Positions 28,901 through 36,359 of a stretch of 64,000 nucleotides of DNA are shown one piece after another. The stretch spans positions 21,679-85,678 of the forward strand of contig NZ_JABKKJ010000012.1 in the NCBI RefSeq assembly GCF_013166515.1. The letters are read 5' to 3'. Position 1 is the stretch's first letter. Each line of letters starts with the position of its first letter. Below the pieces are notes generated by a model that worked only from the letters and a program-made list of their open reading frames with translations, ran no database searches and was not told the DNA's origin. A program made the position numbers and the translations under genes. This DNA comes from Xylanibacter caecicola. Its GTDB lineage: Bacteria; Bacteroidota; Bacteroidia; Bacteroidales; Bacteroidaceae.

Positions 28901-29014
28901 GGGGGTCTGAATATTATTAACCGGAACAATCTGAGATTTAACATCCAATGCCACCAACAATATCAGCAGCAATGCCCGTATCTTCACCTTATACAAAAAA
29001 CTATATGTTCTCAT
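25967..29014 (-). CDS. Large secreted RHS/SpvB-type protein without a core
   Basis: 1015 residues with an N-terminal hydrophobic export signal (ALLLILLVALDVKSQ). The beginning (LGMFGTIPVSHYTGIPDITV, LGMGWSLMAGGYITR) resembles the SpvB/TcB-like N-terminal region common to Bacteroidetes RHS systems. Only a few YD-like repeats are near the end (VQYKYDMLGRLREKYYV), and there is no DHQGN core. Together with the next gene it probably forms the two-part shell that encloses the toxin. Its ATG overlaps the stop of the T9SS protein gene by 4 bp. Confidence 0.75.
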   Translation of the reverse strand: MRTYSFLYKVKIRALLLILLVALDVKSQIVPVNNIQTPEIANLGMFGTIPVSHYTGIPDITVPLYDITVGDYVLPLSARYHLASVKPDLQSGILGMGWSLMAGGYITRTVHCVYDELCGDDNIGHGFYSNSFKMKNITNQSFAQMTKDKLRGDDFFELVPDEFSFSFCGYSGNFYYNENGGWTVVSDDDIKVEFNPANGDGFINRKQLEERFRTTGWDDRSHNNRFFNKFTLVTPDGCRYEFGGLYATEFSVPYYARKKNSLIPTTWRLSKITTTDKRVIEFKYDTSAIMCDIRYVPQYRMQYGTIQEQTSPYEIGWRGFTGFLLFPACLTSITTPNETIDFTYFKESRYGDRLNRNSKALYWENTGMTRLQTYSLNIEDPSQQFLVFMNTARRENENTTRNAIADKLTHNVLHRIAIKNKFTGNGHSLYFGYVDSSNERMKLTSVITRTGVPDIIRGQYGYEIPAEISGDDMPAYSFSYDRSQTMPYRYSMTKTDSWGYYNGGEVSISATPSFTTIYPSLSATKAETLSEIRYPTGGRTTFAYEQHSYSKIVSNDHTAVTNSTGFAGGLRVAEIKNYNDDNSLVSTKKYYYSETKNGKSSGISKSMPVHSVSYTAGNVTLELKSAAGFQTPVTNQNSPDVGYSCVIEETFDASGKSMGYIKYRYSNYDTDIFGLSHLDKKYSYSTASGGDAIAPYTSYALERGKLLSEEFYDSDGVLKRKKVVEYGRTGHPAFKTAYQQEIILNYNPYQFMNSSLGWLAETFTFSYFPKSVRDTVYTKSGAYSSGITYLYNTNKLVTSESTLTSNNTVKTVKYKYPSDYSAYNWMQQLNILSPVIEKRTEEDASVCTETFDYRATNNQIPYICKKTTSWGNNMASRTDFKVNAVNAYGKPTEVETNGRTNVYYWGFNGQKLFMEIENATLAEAESCLGKEKNVSELNMRYTPDYGNIEDRYLMRSSIFHIYMYNQDMNMYAEVLTDGSAVQYKYDMLGRLREKYYVDPYTNEKYILNQYDYHYK

Positions 29015-30129
29015 CGTTTCAGTATTATCTTTTCGGTATAGCTATCTCTATCTGCATCTATGCGAAATATATAGACACCATCCCTACATAAAGAAAGGTC
29101 GATATCTGCATTATGAATGCCAGCATTCATCCTCTTACGTTCATTATTATATACGGTCTTTCCGTCTGCCGTATATACTCCATACGAGATTTCCGACGGA
29201 ACCGAGAGACTGTATTCAATATTTACCAAATCCTGTTCAATCCTATTTATCTTATATGTAAGTTTACAAGGTTTTATACTTTGTTCCGGGTTTCTTGACT
29301 GTATATAATATGACTTGGACTTTTCATTGTTTACATATTCATCATCAAACAGTTCTTGTTCTGAAGGAGGATAATAAAAAGCCGTTACATACGGTTCGTC
29401 CTTATATCCCTGAAAAGAAGTAATATACGTTTCCAAAACAGGATACCTGTATCCTACGGCATACCAGCGGTAGATATCGGTCTTCATCATGAACATTCCA
29501 TTGTCAATATATCCGTCTATACTGTCCGCACTCAACGGCATGGATGATATTGTTTTCAGACTGTCTGCCGGATAACGTATTCCGGAAATGAAGCGTACCG
29601 TATGTATACGTGTGACATTATGAACAGTGTCGCCCTCAGGAAATACAATGCTGCCATAAGCATCCGACTCTGTTTTGTAACGTCCGAAACTACGGACAGC
29701 TATCTTGTCACAATAAGTTCCGGTTCCATGGAATACCCCCGAATAAGAATCGCCATATTTCATGGGGAAACGCAGAAATATCTCTTTAGTATCGTAGTCT
29801 ATTTTTGTGGTATTGTTCTCAAATCCACCTATAAACAAAGTATCGTGCTGCAAATCGTAGTAATACATCGTTGCCCGCTCTGTGCACGCCACACGTTTTT
29901 CGCTGCCGACAACATCTGAAAATCTGACTTTGTACGATTTATTTATTACATCCGCGCCACTAACATCCCATAAAACGTTTTCACCGTCCTGACTAAGATT
30001 TATATAGGATATTTGCTTTTTTACAAGCATATCGCCGCCGCGAAACATATTGAATGGCATCTGTATGCCGTCCTGCCCCTTGCAGACAAGAAACGGCAAG
30101 CACATCAGCAGAAGAAAAAACACTCTCAT
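29011..30129 (-). CDS. Secreted protein with T9SS type A sorting domain, first gene of the RHS operon
   Basis: 372 residues with a signal peptide (FFLLLMCLPFLVCKGQ). The last 80 or so residues form a T9SS type A sorting domain (YGVYTADGKTVYN..., DLSLCRDGVYIFRID, KIILKR). The middle, rich in beta strands, is not assigned. Position at the head of the operon and the ATGA overlap with the next gene suggest it helps present or export the RHS proteins at the cell surface. Confidence 0.75.
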   Translation of the reverse strand: MRVFFLLLMCLPFLVCKGQDGIQMPFNMFRGGDMLVKKQISYINLSQDGENVLWDVSGADVINKSYKVRFSDVVGSEKRVACTERATMYYYDLQHDTLFIGGFENNTTKIDYDTKEIFLRFPMKYGDSYSGVFHGTGTYCDKIAVRSFGRYKTESDAYGSIVFPEGDTVHNVTRIHTVRFISGIRYPADSLKTISSMPLSADSIDGYIDNGMFMMKTDIYRWYAVGYRYPVLETYITSFQGYKDEPYVTAFYYPPSEQELFDDEYVNNEKSKSYYIQSRNPEQSIKPCKLTYKINRIEQDLVNIEYSLSVPSEISYGVYTADGKTVYNNERKRMNAGIHNADIDLSLCRDGVYIFRIDADRDSYTEKIILKR

Positions 30130-30208
30130 AAGCTATAGTTGTTTGTCTGCCGTAAATATACAAAAAAATATTAAATGCCATTGATTTTATCATAGAAAAT
30201 ATTAAAAA

Positions 30209-31126
30209 CTACTTCGAGCCGAAGTAAAGGAATATCATTCCGAGCAGCACAAGGGCAAGGTCGACAACCTTACTCTTAAGATTTTTCTCATGCAGTAGCG
30301 CGGCACCAAAAAGGAAAGACACTATCACGCTGCCGCGGCGCACCATAGAGACTATACTTATCATGGCACAGGGAAGGCTGAGGGCATAGAAATAGACAAA
30401 GTCGGCAACGCTGAGAAAGATGCTTACGAGAATTATTCCCCAGTCCCAATGGAACGGTGTGGTGTCTTTGCGCTTGGGATACCACAGGAGCATGAGCATG
30501 GCACCCATCATGAAACACTGGTAAATGTTATACCAGCTCTGCACAATCATACGGTCAAGCCCTACCCCACCATTATCCGCAGGTGCCATGAGATACTTGT
30601 CGTACAGACCGCTTACAGCACCGAGCATTGCCGCCGCAACGATAAAATAAATCCATCGGTCGTGCTTGAAGTCGATGCCTTCTTTCTTTCCGCTGCGGCT
30701 AAGCATGAAGAACGAGGCAACAGCAAGCGCCACTCCTATCCACTGGTAAAGGTTCAGGCGTTCGCCGAAAACGATGAACGCGCCGAGAAGTACCATGACG
30801 GGACGTGTGGCGTTGATGGGACCGACAATTGTGAGCGGCAGGTTTTTCATGCCGAAATACCCGAACACCCACGACGAGAGCACAATGCAGCTTTTCAACA
30901 CTATATATTTGTGTACCTCCCAACCACCGGAAGCTACATGGAAGATAGAGCCGTCAAGCACACCTGAGCCTGCCGAGAGGATGATGAACGGAAGAAATAT
31001 CAACGATGAGAACAGCGTATTCAGGAAAAGAATGGGAATGACGGCATTATCCTTCAATGCCTTTTTCTTAAACGAATCATAAAAACCTAACAGCGTTGCC
31101 GAAAGGAATGCCAATACCAACCACAT
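30209..31126 (-). CDS. EamA/DMT-family transporter
   Basis: 305 residues with about ten hydrophobic segments in two EamA halves. Typical features are the start WLVLAFLSATLLGFYDSFKKKALK, INATRPVMVLLGAFIVFGERL near residue 110 and the final VVDLALVLLGMIFLYFGSK. It is an inner-membrane drug/metabolite-type exporter or importer; the substrate cannot be told. It lies downstream of truA beyond an AT-rich repeat. Confidence 0.85.
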   Translation of the reverse strand: MWLVLAFLSATLLGFYDSFKKKALKDNAVIPILFLNTLFSSLIFLPFIILSAGSGVLDGSIFHVASGGWEVHKYIVLKSCIVLSSWVFGYFGMKNLPLTIVGPINATRPVMVLLGAFIVFGERLNLYQWIGVALAVASFFMLSRSGKKEGIDFKHDRWIYFIVAAAMLGAVSGLYDKYLMAPADNGGVGLDRMIVQSWYNIYQCFMMGAMLMLLWYPKRKDTTPFHWDWGIILVSIFLSVADFVYFYALSLPCAMISIVSMVRRGSVIVSFLFGAALLHEKNLKSKVVDLALVLLGMIFLYFGSK

Positions 31127-31239
31127 TATTAATTAAGAATTATGAATTAAGAGTTAAGAATTAAGAGTTATGAGTTATGAATTAAGAGTTATATGAGCCA
31201 CAAATTATTAATTATAAATTATGAATTATAAATTAAAAA
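31127..31239. repeat. AT-rich tandem repeat between truA and the transporter gene
   Basis: Repeated words of the type GAATTAAGAGTTA and ATTATAAATTATGA in slightly varied tandem copies. No gene. Such repeats vary in length between strains. Confidence 0.6.
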
Positions 31240-31971
31240 TCAGAACTTCACTTCCTCAAGAAACAAGGCGTTGCCGGGCATGCTCTCGCCCGCGCCCGTG
31301 CGTTTGCGTCCCTCTACAATGCCACGGAAGTCGTCTATGCTTATCCGTCCACGCCCCACATCTATCAGCGTTCCAACAACGGCACGCACCATATTGCGGA
31401 GAAAGCGGTTGGCTGTTATAACGAAATGCCAGCTGTTGGATGTATCCTGCACCCAACGGGCTTCCATTACATTGCACAGCGTTGTCTTCACATCGGTGTT
31501 GCTCTTGCAGAATGCGGCAAAATCTTCGTACTCGAGCAATATCGCCGCAGCACGGTTCATAGCGTCAAAGTCAAGAGCGTAATGCAGTTCACATGAGTAT
31601 GCACGTCTGAAAGGGTCTTTTGACAGATGTATATAATAATGGTACGTGCGCGATGTTGCCGAAAAGCGCGCGTGCATATCATCGCCCACGGGTGTAACAC
31701 TGCTTACCGATATATCGCGCGGAAGCATTCTGTTCAGTTTATAGACAAGATTGGCGGTATCGAATATCTTTGCCGTATCCATGTGTGCAACCATCATGCG
31801 TGCATGCACGCCGGCATCGGTGCGCCCCGCTCCTACCACCTGCACATCTTCACGCAACAGGACGGACAGAGCCTTCTGAAGTTCTGCCTGAACAGAATTG
31901 CCGTTGGGCTGTATCTGCCAGCCGTGGTAACATGTACCGTCGTAACTGAATGTTATAAAAAAACGTTGCAT
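31240..31971 (-). CDS. truA: tRNA pseudouridine(38-40) synthase TruA
   Basis: 243 residues from ATG 31971. The frame is open to 32073, but MQRFFITFSYDGTCYHGWQ is the family N-terminus. The catalytic Asp is in GAGRTDAGVHA; other conserved blocks are FSATSRTYHYYI and FLRNMVRAVVGTLIDVGRG. It isomerises uridines 38-40 in the anticodon stem-loop of many tRNAs. Confidence 0.95.
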   Translation of the reverse strand: MQRFFITFSYDGTCYHGWQIQPNGNSVQAELQKALSVLLREDVQVVGAGRTDAGVHARMMVAHMDTAKIFDTANLVYKLNRMLPRDISVSSVTPVGDDMHARFSATSRTYHYYIHLSKDPFRRAYSCELHYALDFDAMNRAAAILLEYEDFAAFCKSNTDVKTTLCNVMEARWVQDTSNSWHFVITANRFLRNMVRAVVGTLIDVGRGRISIDDFRGIVEGRKRTGAGESMPGNALFLEEVKF

Positions 31972-31996
31972 CGCCTTAATGTTGATAAAACAGATG

Positions 31997-32004
31997 CAAA
32001 GGTA
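31997..32004 (-). promoter_or_regulatory. -7 box of the truA promoter
   Basis: TACCTTTG on the minus strand, 26 bp upstream of the chosen truA start, which supports that start over the longer frame. An ATTG lies about 22 bp further upstream as a weak -33 box. Confidence 0.6.
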
Positions 32005-32149
32005 GTATAATAAAGCGAGACTTTGACAATTCCGGTCTGAATTATCCAGACATCTGCTATAAATAAAATACAAATTGTGTGTAGCTTCAATGTTTATACC
32101 AACACAAGTTCAAGAGCAGAACTTCCATTATATATGCAAATACCGAGTA

Positions 32150-32190
32150 AAGAAAATGTGTGCCGAAGCAATATCACTCCGGCACACAAA
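32150..32190 (-). terminator. Terminator of the fimbrillin-type operon
   Basis: GTGTGCCG (32158-32165) pairs with CGGCACAC (32180-32187). On the minus strand the hairpin is followed by ATTTTCTTT. It lies 45 bp after the last gene of the operon. Confidence 0.75.
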
Positions 32191-32232
32191 TAAAATCAGG
32201 AATAAAATGAAAATGTTATTATTTAGTTTCTG

Positions 32233-32460
32233 TCAATTCATCGTAAGATTGTGTATAGACGTTGTCTGGTCATCGTCATCAAACCCAAAATCACTGCCAC
32301 CGATAACGATGCCGGTGCTGTCGGACGAAGCTGGAAGTACGATATCATTGTTCTCATATTCACCCAATCCGTCGTAGCCATCATTCGTACATGACATCAA
32401 TACTGTCATTGATAAGAAATATACGAAAGATACAGTGCAAAACCGTAAAGTGTTGCACAA
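32233..32460 (-). CDS. Small acidic lipoprotein, hypothetical
   Basis: 75 residues with a lipoprotein signal peptide ending at VLMSC and a short, acidic mature part (GFDDDDQTT). No family recognised. It is the last gene of the operon 34263-32233, 46 bp after the fimbrillin-type gene, and just upstream of the terminator. Confidence 0.6.
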   Translation of the reverse strand: MCNTLRFCTVSFVYFLSMTVLMSCTNDGYDGLGEYENNDIVLPASSDSTGIVIGGSDFGFDDDDQTTSIHNLTMN

Positions 32461-32506
32461 TACGCTTCTTTATATTAAACGATATCATATTGAGACAACC
32501 CCACTC

Positions 32507-33979
32507 TTATTTCTTTATAACAGGACGTATAGCACAACCATAAGCAAACTCCCAATCTATAAGATCCGTTGGATATTCATCTTCAGACGCCGTAAATAAT
32601 GCGCCAACATTATCTTCCCCGTTGTATCTTGCTTTAAACTCAGAAGACCAGTAAGCACATACTTCATTCACAGCATAATATCCATCAACATATCTGTCAC
32701 CATTTGCCGGTAAGAAGATGCTTCTGCCGTTATGCCCTGTTATAAACAATCCATTTACTCCACCAATATTTTTCCATTCAAGCGTTTTGCAGTATTCTAT
32801 CAATTCAAGAAAATCATTTTGATTAGGCGTAACCCAATCACCTCCCCATAATGCCTTCGCTATATCATATCTAGTATTTCCTTGATAATCTATATACTTA
32901 CCGATATTGGTATATATCCAAAAGCCGCTATAATCATTATATTTATTAGATGTAATGATTTTAGAATCGCCCCAACTATGGTAATTTCCATAGTCAGTTT
33001 CTTTCTCTGCTCCTACATTCTTTCTTGCCCACAATGTTCCGCTCGGCAGTCCCAGGTCTACCCATTCATCACTTTCATCGTTCTTAACATTGATGATATA
33101 TGCCTTTCCCTTGACAAAGTTCTTTTCCGGTCTGACCGTATATACAACATCCTCCTTGCCTGTTGCCGACTTAACGGTGACAGTCATGTCTCTTGTCGTA
33201 AAGTCTGCAGGAGAAATCATTATCCATGCTTCGAGCTGCATTTTGTCAGCTGTCGTCGATACAGAGTTGGCAGCAAAATCAAGAGTGACGCTTTTCGATT
33301 TTGTCTTAGGCTGTATAACCTCGGTTGTATTGAACAAGTCCATAACAGCCTTTGTGGTAAAGACGGCATCCGCAGACGACAATGTCACGGATGAATATGT
33401 GTCGGTCTCGGGCATATCTATCATCAAACGCAGAATTGCCCCCTGATGATTGAAATAGAAATCGGCTGTGTTTGTCTTTTCAACTGTCACTGCATCGGAT
33501 ACAAGATAATCGTACTTTGCCAAATGCGAATATGAGCCGTTGGTGCTCTGAACCTGTCCTTCATAATCTATGTCTATAAAAGGCTCCTGCATCAACCTGT
33601 CCACAACCGGATAATAACCTACATAGCGCACTCCCGACTTAAGTTCGTAATCTTCGCGTTCAAAATATGCTTTGTTGCCGGTTCCCTGACCGTCAATCAT
33701 CTTCATGGGCATCTGCTGTCCCGAGTTTTCGGCAAACACACCTGTCACGTCACCTTGTGTCCAACTGAACGCCAATCCCGATGAACCAAGTTGCAATGCT
33801 GTCTTCTTCTTTCCGGATACACGTGCAGACCTGGACGCGCCGTCGCTCACAAAGTCGTCGGCATTCACAGTGATATCAGTCTGCTTTGCATTATGCTCCT
33901 CATAGGTGCTGTCGTCTTGTGCACAAGATGCGAACAACAAACCGGCGAGTCCTGCAAATAAAAGTTTCTTTGTTTTCAT
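32507..33979 (-). CDS. Fimbrillin-family lipoprotein with C-terminal FISUMP-like domain
   Basis: 490 residues from ATG 33979 (MKTKKLLFAGLAGLLFASC, lipoprotein signal); the longer frame from 34015 lacks a signal at its start. A fimbrillin-like N-terminal region (LAFSWTQGDVTGVFAE, YYPV, FYFNHQGAILRLMID) is followed near residue 320 by the Fibrobacter-paralog type domain (WVDLGLPSGTLWARKNVGA, YHSWGD, CAYWSSE, CAIRPV). Likely an outer-membrane surface protein or adhesin. It lies downstream of a probable invertible promoter, so its expression may switch on and off. Confidence 0.82.
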   Translation of the reverse strand: MKTKKLLFAGLAGLLFASCAQDDSTYEEHNAKQTDITVNADDFVSDGASRSARVSGKKKTALQLGSSGLAFSWTQGDVTGVFAENSGQQMPMKMIDGQGTGNKAYFEREDYELKSGVRYVGYYPVVDRLMQEPFIDIDYEGQVQSTNGSYSHLAKYDYLVSDAVTVEKTNTADFYFNHQGAILRLMIDMPETDTYSSVTLSSADAVFTTKAVMDLFNTTEVIQPKTKSKSVTLDFAANSVSTTADKMQLEAWIMISPADFTTRDMTVTVKSATGKEDVVYTVRPEKNFVKGKAYIINVKNDESDEWVDLGLPSGTLWARKNVGAEKETDYGNYHSWGDSKIITSNKYNDYSGFWIYTNIGKYIDYQGNTRYDIAKALWGGDWVTPNQNDFLELIEYCKTLEWKNIGGVNGLFITGHNGRSIFLPANGDRYVDGYYAVNEVCAYWSSEFKARYNGEDNVGALFTASEDEYPTDLIDWEFAYGCAIRPVIKK

Positions 33980-34047
33980 ATATAGTTCATATTTTAATAA
34001 GTTCAACAAATACAATCATCATGTATAACCGTTTCAAACGCAACAAA

Positions 34048-34263
34048 CTAAAAATCGTCTCCCCAAAGGTCTATATCTCCTTTGTGCCCTTCCTGCCGGT
34101 AGACACCGTCTTCGGTCATGTCCGAGTCGTATTCTTTTGCTGCCCACTCGAAGTCTCCCCCTTCACCGGTTATCGAACCTGCCAAAATAGTCCCGCACTC
34201 GCTTCGCACAATGGTTATGTGCGGAGCAAGATAATCTGATTTTCTTTTCTCACTGATTTTCAT
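34048..34263 (-). CDS. Small hypothetical protein, first gene of the phase-variable operon
   Basis: 71 residues, no signal peptide. It has an N-terminal part YLAPHITIVRSECGTILAGS and an acidic, aromatic C-terminus (EWAAKEYDSDMTEDGVY, DIDLWGDDF). From memory, similar short proteins with a LAGS...GG...W(D)DD pattern occur near surface-protein genes of Prevotella; no function is known. It lies 68 bp upstream of the fimbrillin-type gene. Confidence 0.6.
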   Translation of the reverse strand: MKISEKRKSDYLAPHITIVRSECGTILAGSITGEGGDFEWAAKEYDSDMTEDGVYRQEGHKGDIDLWGDDF

Positions 34264-34382
34264 TTCTACTCTTTTTTATACACGAAACCCTGCAATCGCC
34301 AATTATTTATATGTTAAGAATGTGACAGGATTGTGAACGTAAGTCCGCTCTACATTCTTTGTTTGTCTTCTGTCTCCCAAAA

Positions 34383-34465
34383 GGACACCGCAGCCTCACG
34401 GCTCCGGTATCCGAAAAAATAGTATAATCAAGTAATTATTTCCAACAGCCACCCTCACGGGCGGC
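34383..34465 (-). other. Hairpin-rich untranslated leader
   Basis: On the minus strand two strong hairpins with GUGA tetraloops occur: 34412-34383 (outer 8-bp stem GGATACCG/CGGTGTCC, inner AGCC/GGCT, then TTTT) and 34465-34448 (GCCGCCC/GGGTGGC). Together with the repeat-based hairpin at 34568-34586 they fill the region between the recombinase and the first operon gene. The first resembles a terminator or attenuator. No gene is seen in 34264-34773. Confidence 0.55.
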
Positions 34466-34563
34466 ACACTGAGAATTACTGTAATGTATCACAACTCCGT
34501 GACTACGCGCCATAACGACACGGCATGCCGAGCCAGACCACAAGCCACAGGCGGGAACCACGG

Positions 34564-34580
34564 CAGGCACCTCTGTGCAA
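34564..34580 (+). repeat. Left inverted repeat of the probable invertible segment
   Basis: CAGGCACCTCTGTGCAA; reverse complement of 34777-34793 with one mismatch (13 bp perfect). Confidence 0.8.
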
Positions 34581-34714
34581 GAGGTGACAGAAAACAGTAT
34601 AAAAACATGATTGTCAGTGTTTTACAGGTGTCAAGTCTTTGTGTTTTTGATGTGTTTTATATTGTCGGAAACCACAGGACAAGCCCGGACGACATGAAAA
34701 AATCCCGTTTAATA

Positions 34715-34746
34715 TTTGCCGGTTTCAGTTATAATAAGTACTTTTG
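34715..34746 (+). promoter_or_regulatory. Promoter inside the invertible segment, facing the recombinase 3' end
   Basis: TTTG (34715-34718), a 20-bp spacer and TACTTTTG (34739-34746) match the consensus. As oriented it drives no gene: transcription would run antisense into the recombinase gene. Confidence 0.75.
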
Positions 34747-34773
34747 CAGCGATATTTTATTTTTGTGTTGCAG

Positions 34774-35781
34774 CTATTGCACAGAGGTGGCTGACGTAAA
34801 TCCCCTTATTATTTTTTTGTTCGCACGTCTGACGGTATTCCCGTCGAGTTCTCTTATATATGTCATCGTCACCCTTGGCGACGAATGACCCAGCGCCTGC
34901 GCTATGACATGCAGCGGAACGTTGCGGCGGTAGGCAAGGCTTGCCCACGTGTGCCGCGCGACGTATGACGTGAGCGGCAGGCACAGTCCCACATCGCGCG
35001 ACAGCACTTTCAGAGCGGCATTATAACACTTCAGCAGCCGGGCGTAGCCTTTGCCGCCCGGGAACCGGTCGCCCGTTGGAACGGGAAATACATAGTCCGC
35101 GTCGCAGCCGGCATATTTTCTCATTATCCTCTCCATGCACGGCTCTATGCCCACCGTCACCTCGCGACCCGTCTTGCGCCGTAAGTAGGTTATCGTCCCG
35201 TCACTAACCCGGCTCTTGCGCAGCAGCATGGCATCGGCAAAGGGCATGCCCATGGCATAGAAACAGAACATGAAGACATCGCGTGCCCACGACCGGACGG
35301 TGTCTTCCTCCACGTCGGCAATGCCGATGCGACGCATATCCGTCTCGCCGAGGGCGCGCTTGCGGGTCGGAACATTGCCCGTGAAGACGGCGGAGAAGGG
35401 GCTGCAGCGTCTTATGCGGTGCTTTACGGCGGCGGCGTTGTACATGGCACGCAGCGAACGCATGTAGCACGATGACGTGTTGAGGCTCACGCCGCGGTCG
35501 GAAAGCCACTGCGAGTAGCGCGAGACAAGCTGCGGCGTCACCTCGCGAAGCGGGATGTCCGCACCGCCGAGAAACGCGGCGAACGAGCGGCGCGCCGTCA
35601 TATAGTTGTCGCAGGTGCTCCGGCGGCAACGGCGGCGCACTCGTTTCATCTCACGGTCAATGAACTCGAGGAAGAGAGGTGCGCGCGGAGCGTCTCTCAT
35701 CCCTTCCTTTCTCTTCCTTCGCGACGACGCCTTACGCCCGCCGATGGAAATCTTTAAACTGAATGTAAATCCTAATAACAT
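34774..35781 (-). CDS. Tyrosine recombinase/site-specific integrase
   Basis: 335 residues. A SAM-like N-terminal DNA-binding domain (about 35-130) precedes the catalytic domain with the Lys block YLRRKTGREV, box II SYVARHTWASL, ALGHSS and the nucleophile Tyr in MTYIREL. Many Bacteroidetes relatives read FYxRGM where this protein has FYAMGM, so the usual Arg of that block is Met. The gene is visibly more GC-rich than its neighbours, suggesting transfer. The right inverted repeat encodes the last codons (SATSVQ). Probable function: inverting the adjacent promoter segment. Confidence 0.88.
   Translation of the reverse strand: MLLGFTFSLKISIGGRKASSRRKRKEGMRDAPRAPLFLEFIDREMKRVRRRCRRSTCDNYMTARRSFAAFLGGADIPLREVTPQLVSRYSQWLSDRGVSLNTSSCYMRSLRAMYNAAAVKHRIRRCSPFSAVFTGNVPTRKRALGETDMRRIGIADVEEDTVRSWARDVFMFCFYAMGMPFADAMLLRKSRVSDGTITYLRRKTGREVTVGIEPCMERIMRKYAGCDADYVFPVPTGDRFPGGKGYARLLKCYNAALKVLSRDVGLCLPLTSYVARHTWASLAYRRNVPLHVIAQALGHSSPRVTMTYIRELDGNTVRRANKKIIRGFTSATSVQ
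34777..34793 (-). repeat. Right inverted repeat, inside the recombinase 3' end
   Basis: On the minus strand CAGCCACCTCTGTGCAA, in frame as ..S-A-T-S-V-Q, followed directly by the TAG stop just inside the invertible segment. Confidence 0.8.
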
Positions 35782-36359
35782 ATCTATATATATTTATGAC
35801 ACATTGTCACGGTTCCGCCTTTTACGCTTACACCGTGACTTTTTAAAACCTCCGGATACTGCCGTATTTTGAAACGTTGCCGCTCATCGGCGTAAAAACG
35901 GCAAGCATTGGTGTGCTGGTGCAACGCTCTGCATATCACGCGGTTATGCTTTATCATACGAAAATGTGCACAGTTCCGGATGCTAAACATGCCCTTTCAG
36001 GATGCAAAACACGGCATTTAAGCCCGTGATATGCGGCACTTTGGCATGCAAATGACCGCACTTTAGAGGCTAAAGCTACGCATTTTGCGACCTGAAACGA
36101 GTAACTTCATATCCGAAACGGGCTACTTAATATCCGAAACGGCGTTTTTTCACGTCTCACGTCTCCCTTTTCGTGTCCACAAATGTCTGGAATGCAAGTT
36201 TTAGTCGATGGTTTTGCGATGTCTAAATGTCACGAAAACGCGCTAATACGGTGTCATTATGTTATAATACGAATTGAAAAAAAAAGAGGATGGGCAAAAA
36301 CCCGGTATCCTACCAATGGCTTTTGCCCATCCTCCTATACTTTCAGTATGTCTATATCC
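35782..36359. other. Intergenic region without genes
   Basis: No credible gene. From about 35985 to 36150 it is built of recurring short words such as AAAACACGGCATTT, GCATGCAAATGACCGCACTTT, GAGGCTAAAGCTACGCATTTTGC and two copies of ATATCCGAAACGG. A similar stretch lies at 43090-43270. Confidence 0.5.

Larger units (their letters stand above)
34564..34793. mobile_element. Probable invertible promoter segment
   Basis: Inverted repeats of 17 bp with one mismatch enclose 196 bp (34581-34776) holding one perfect Bacteroidetes promoter that faces right, away from the surface-lipoprotein operon on the left. A tyrosine recombinase gene adjoins and its last codons form the right repeat. Inversion would point the promoter into the leader and the operon 34263-32233. 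This matches the logic of known Bacteroides invertible promoters; the state in this assembly is OFF. Confidence 0.75.

Noticed and set aside
34484..34888. 134-codon plus-strand frame across the switch region
   Set aside because: It crosses the inverted repeat, the promoter and the recombinase 3' end antisense, with no family resemblance.
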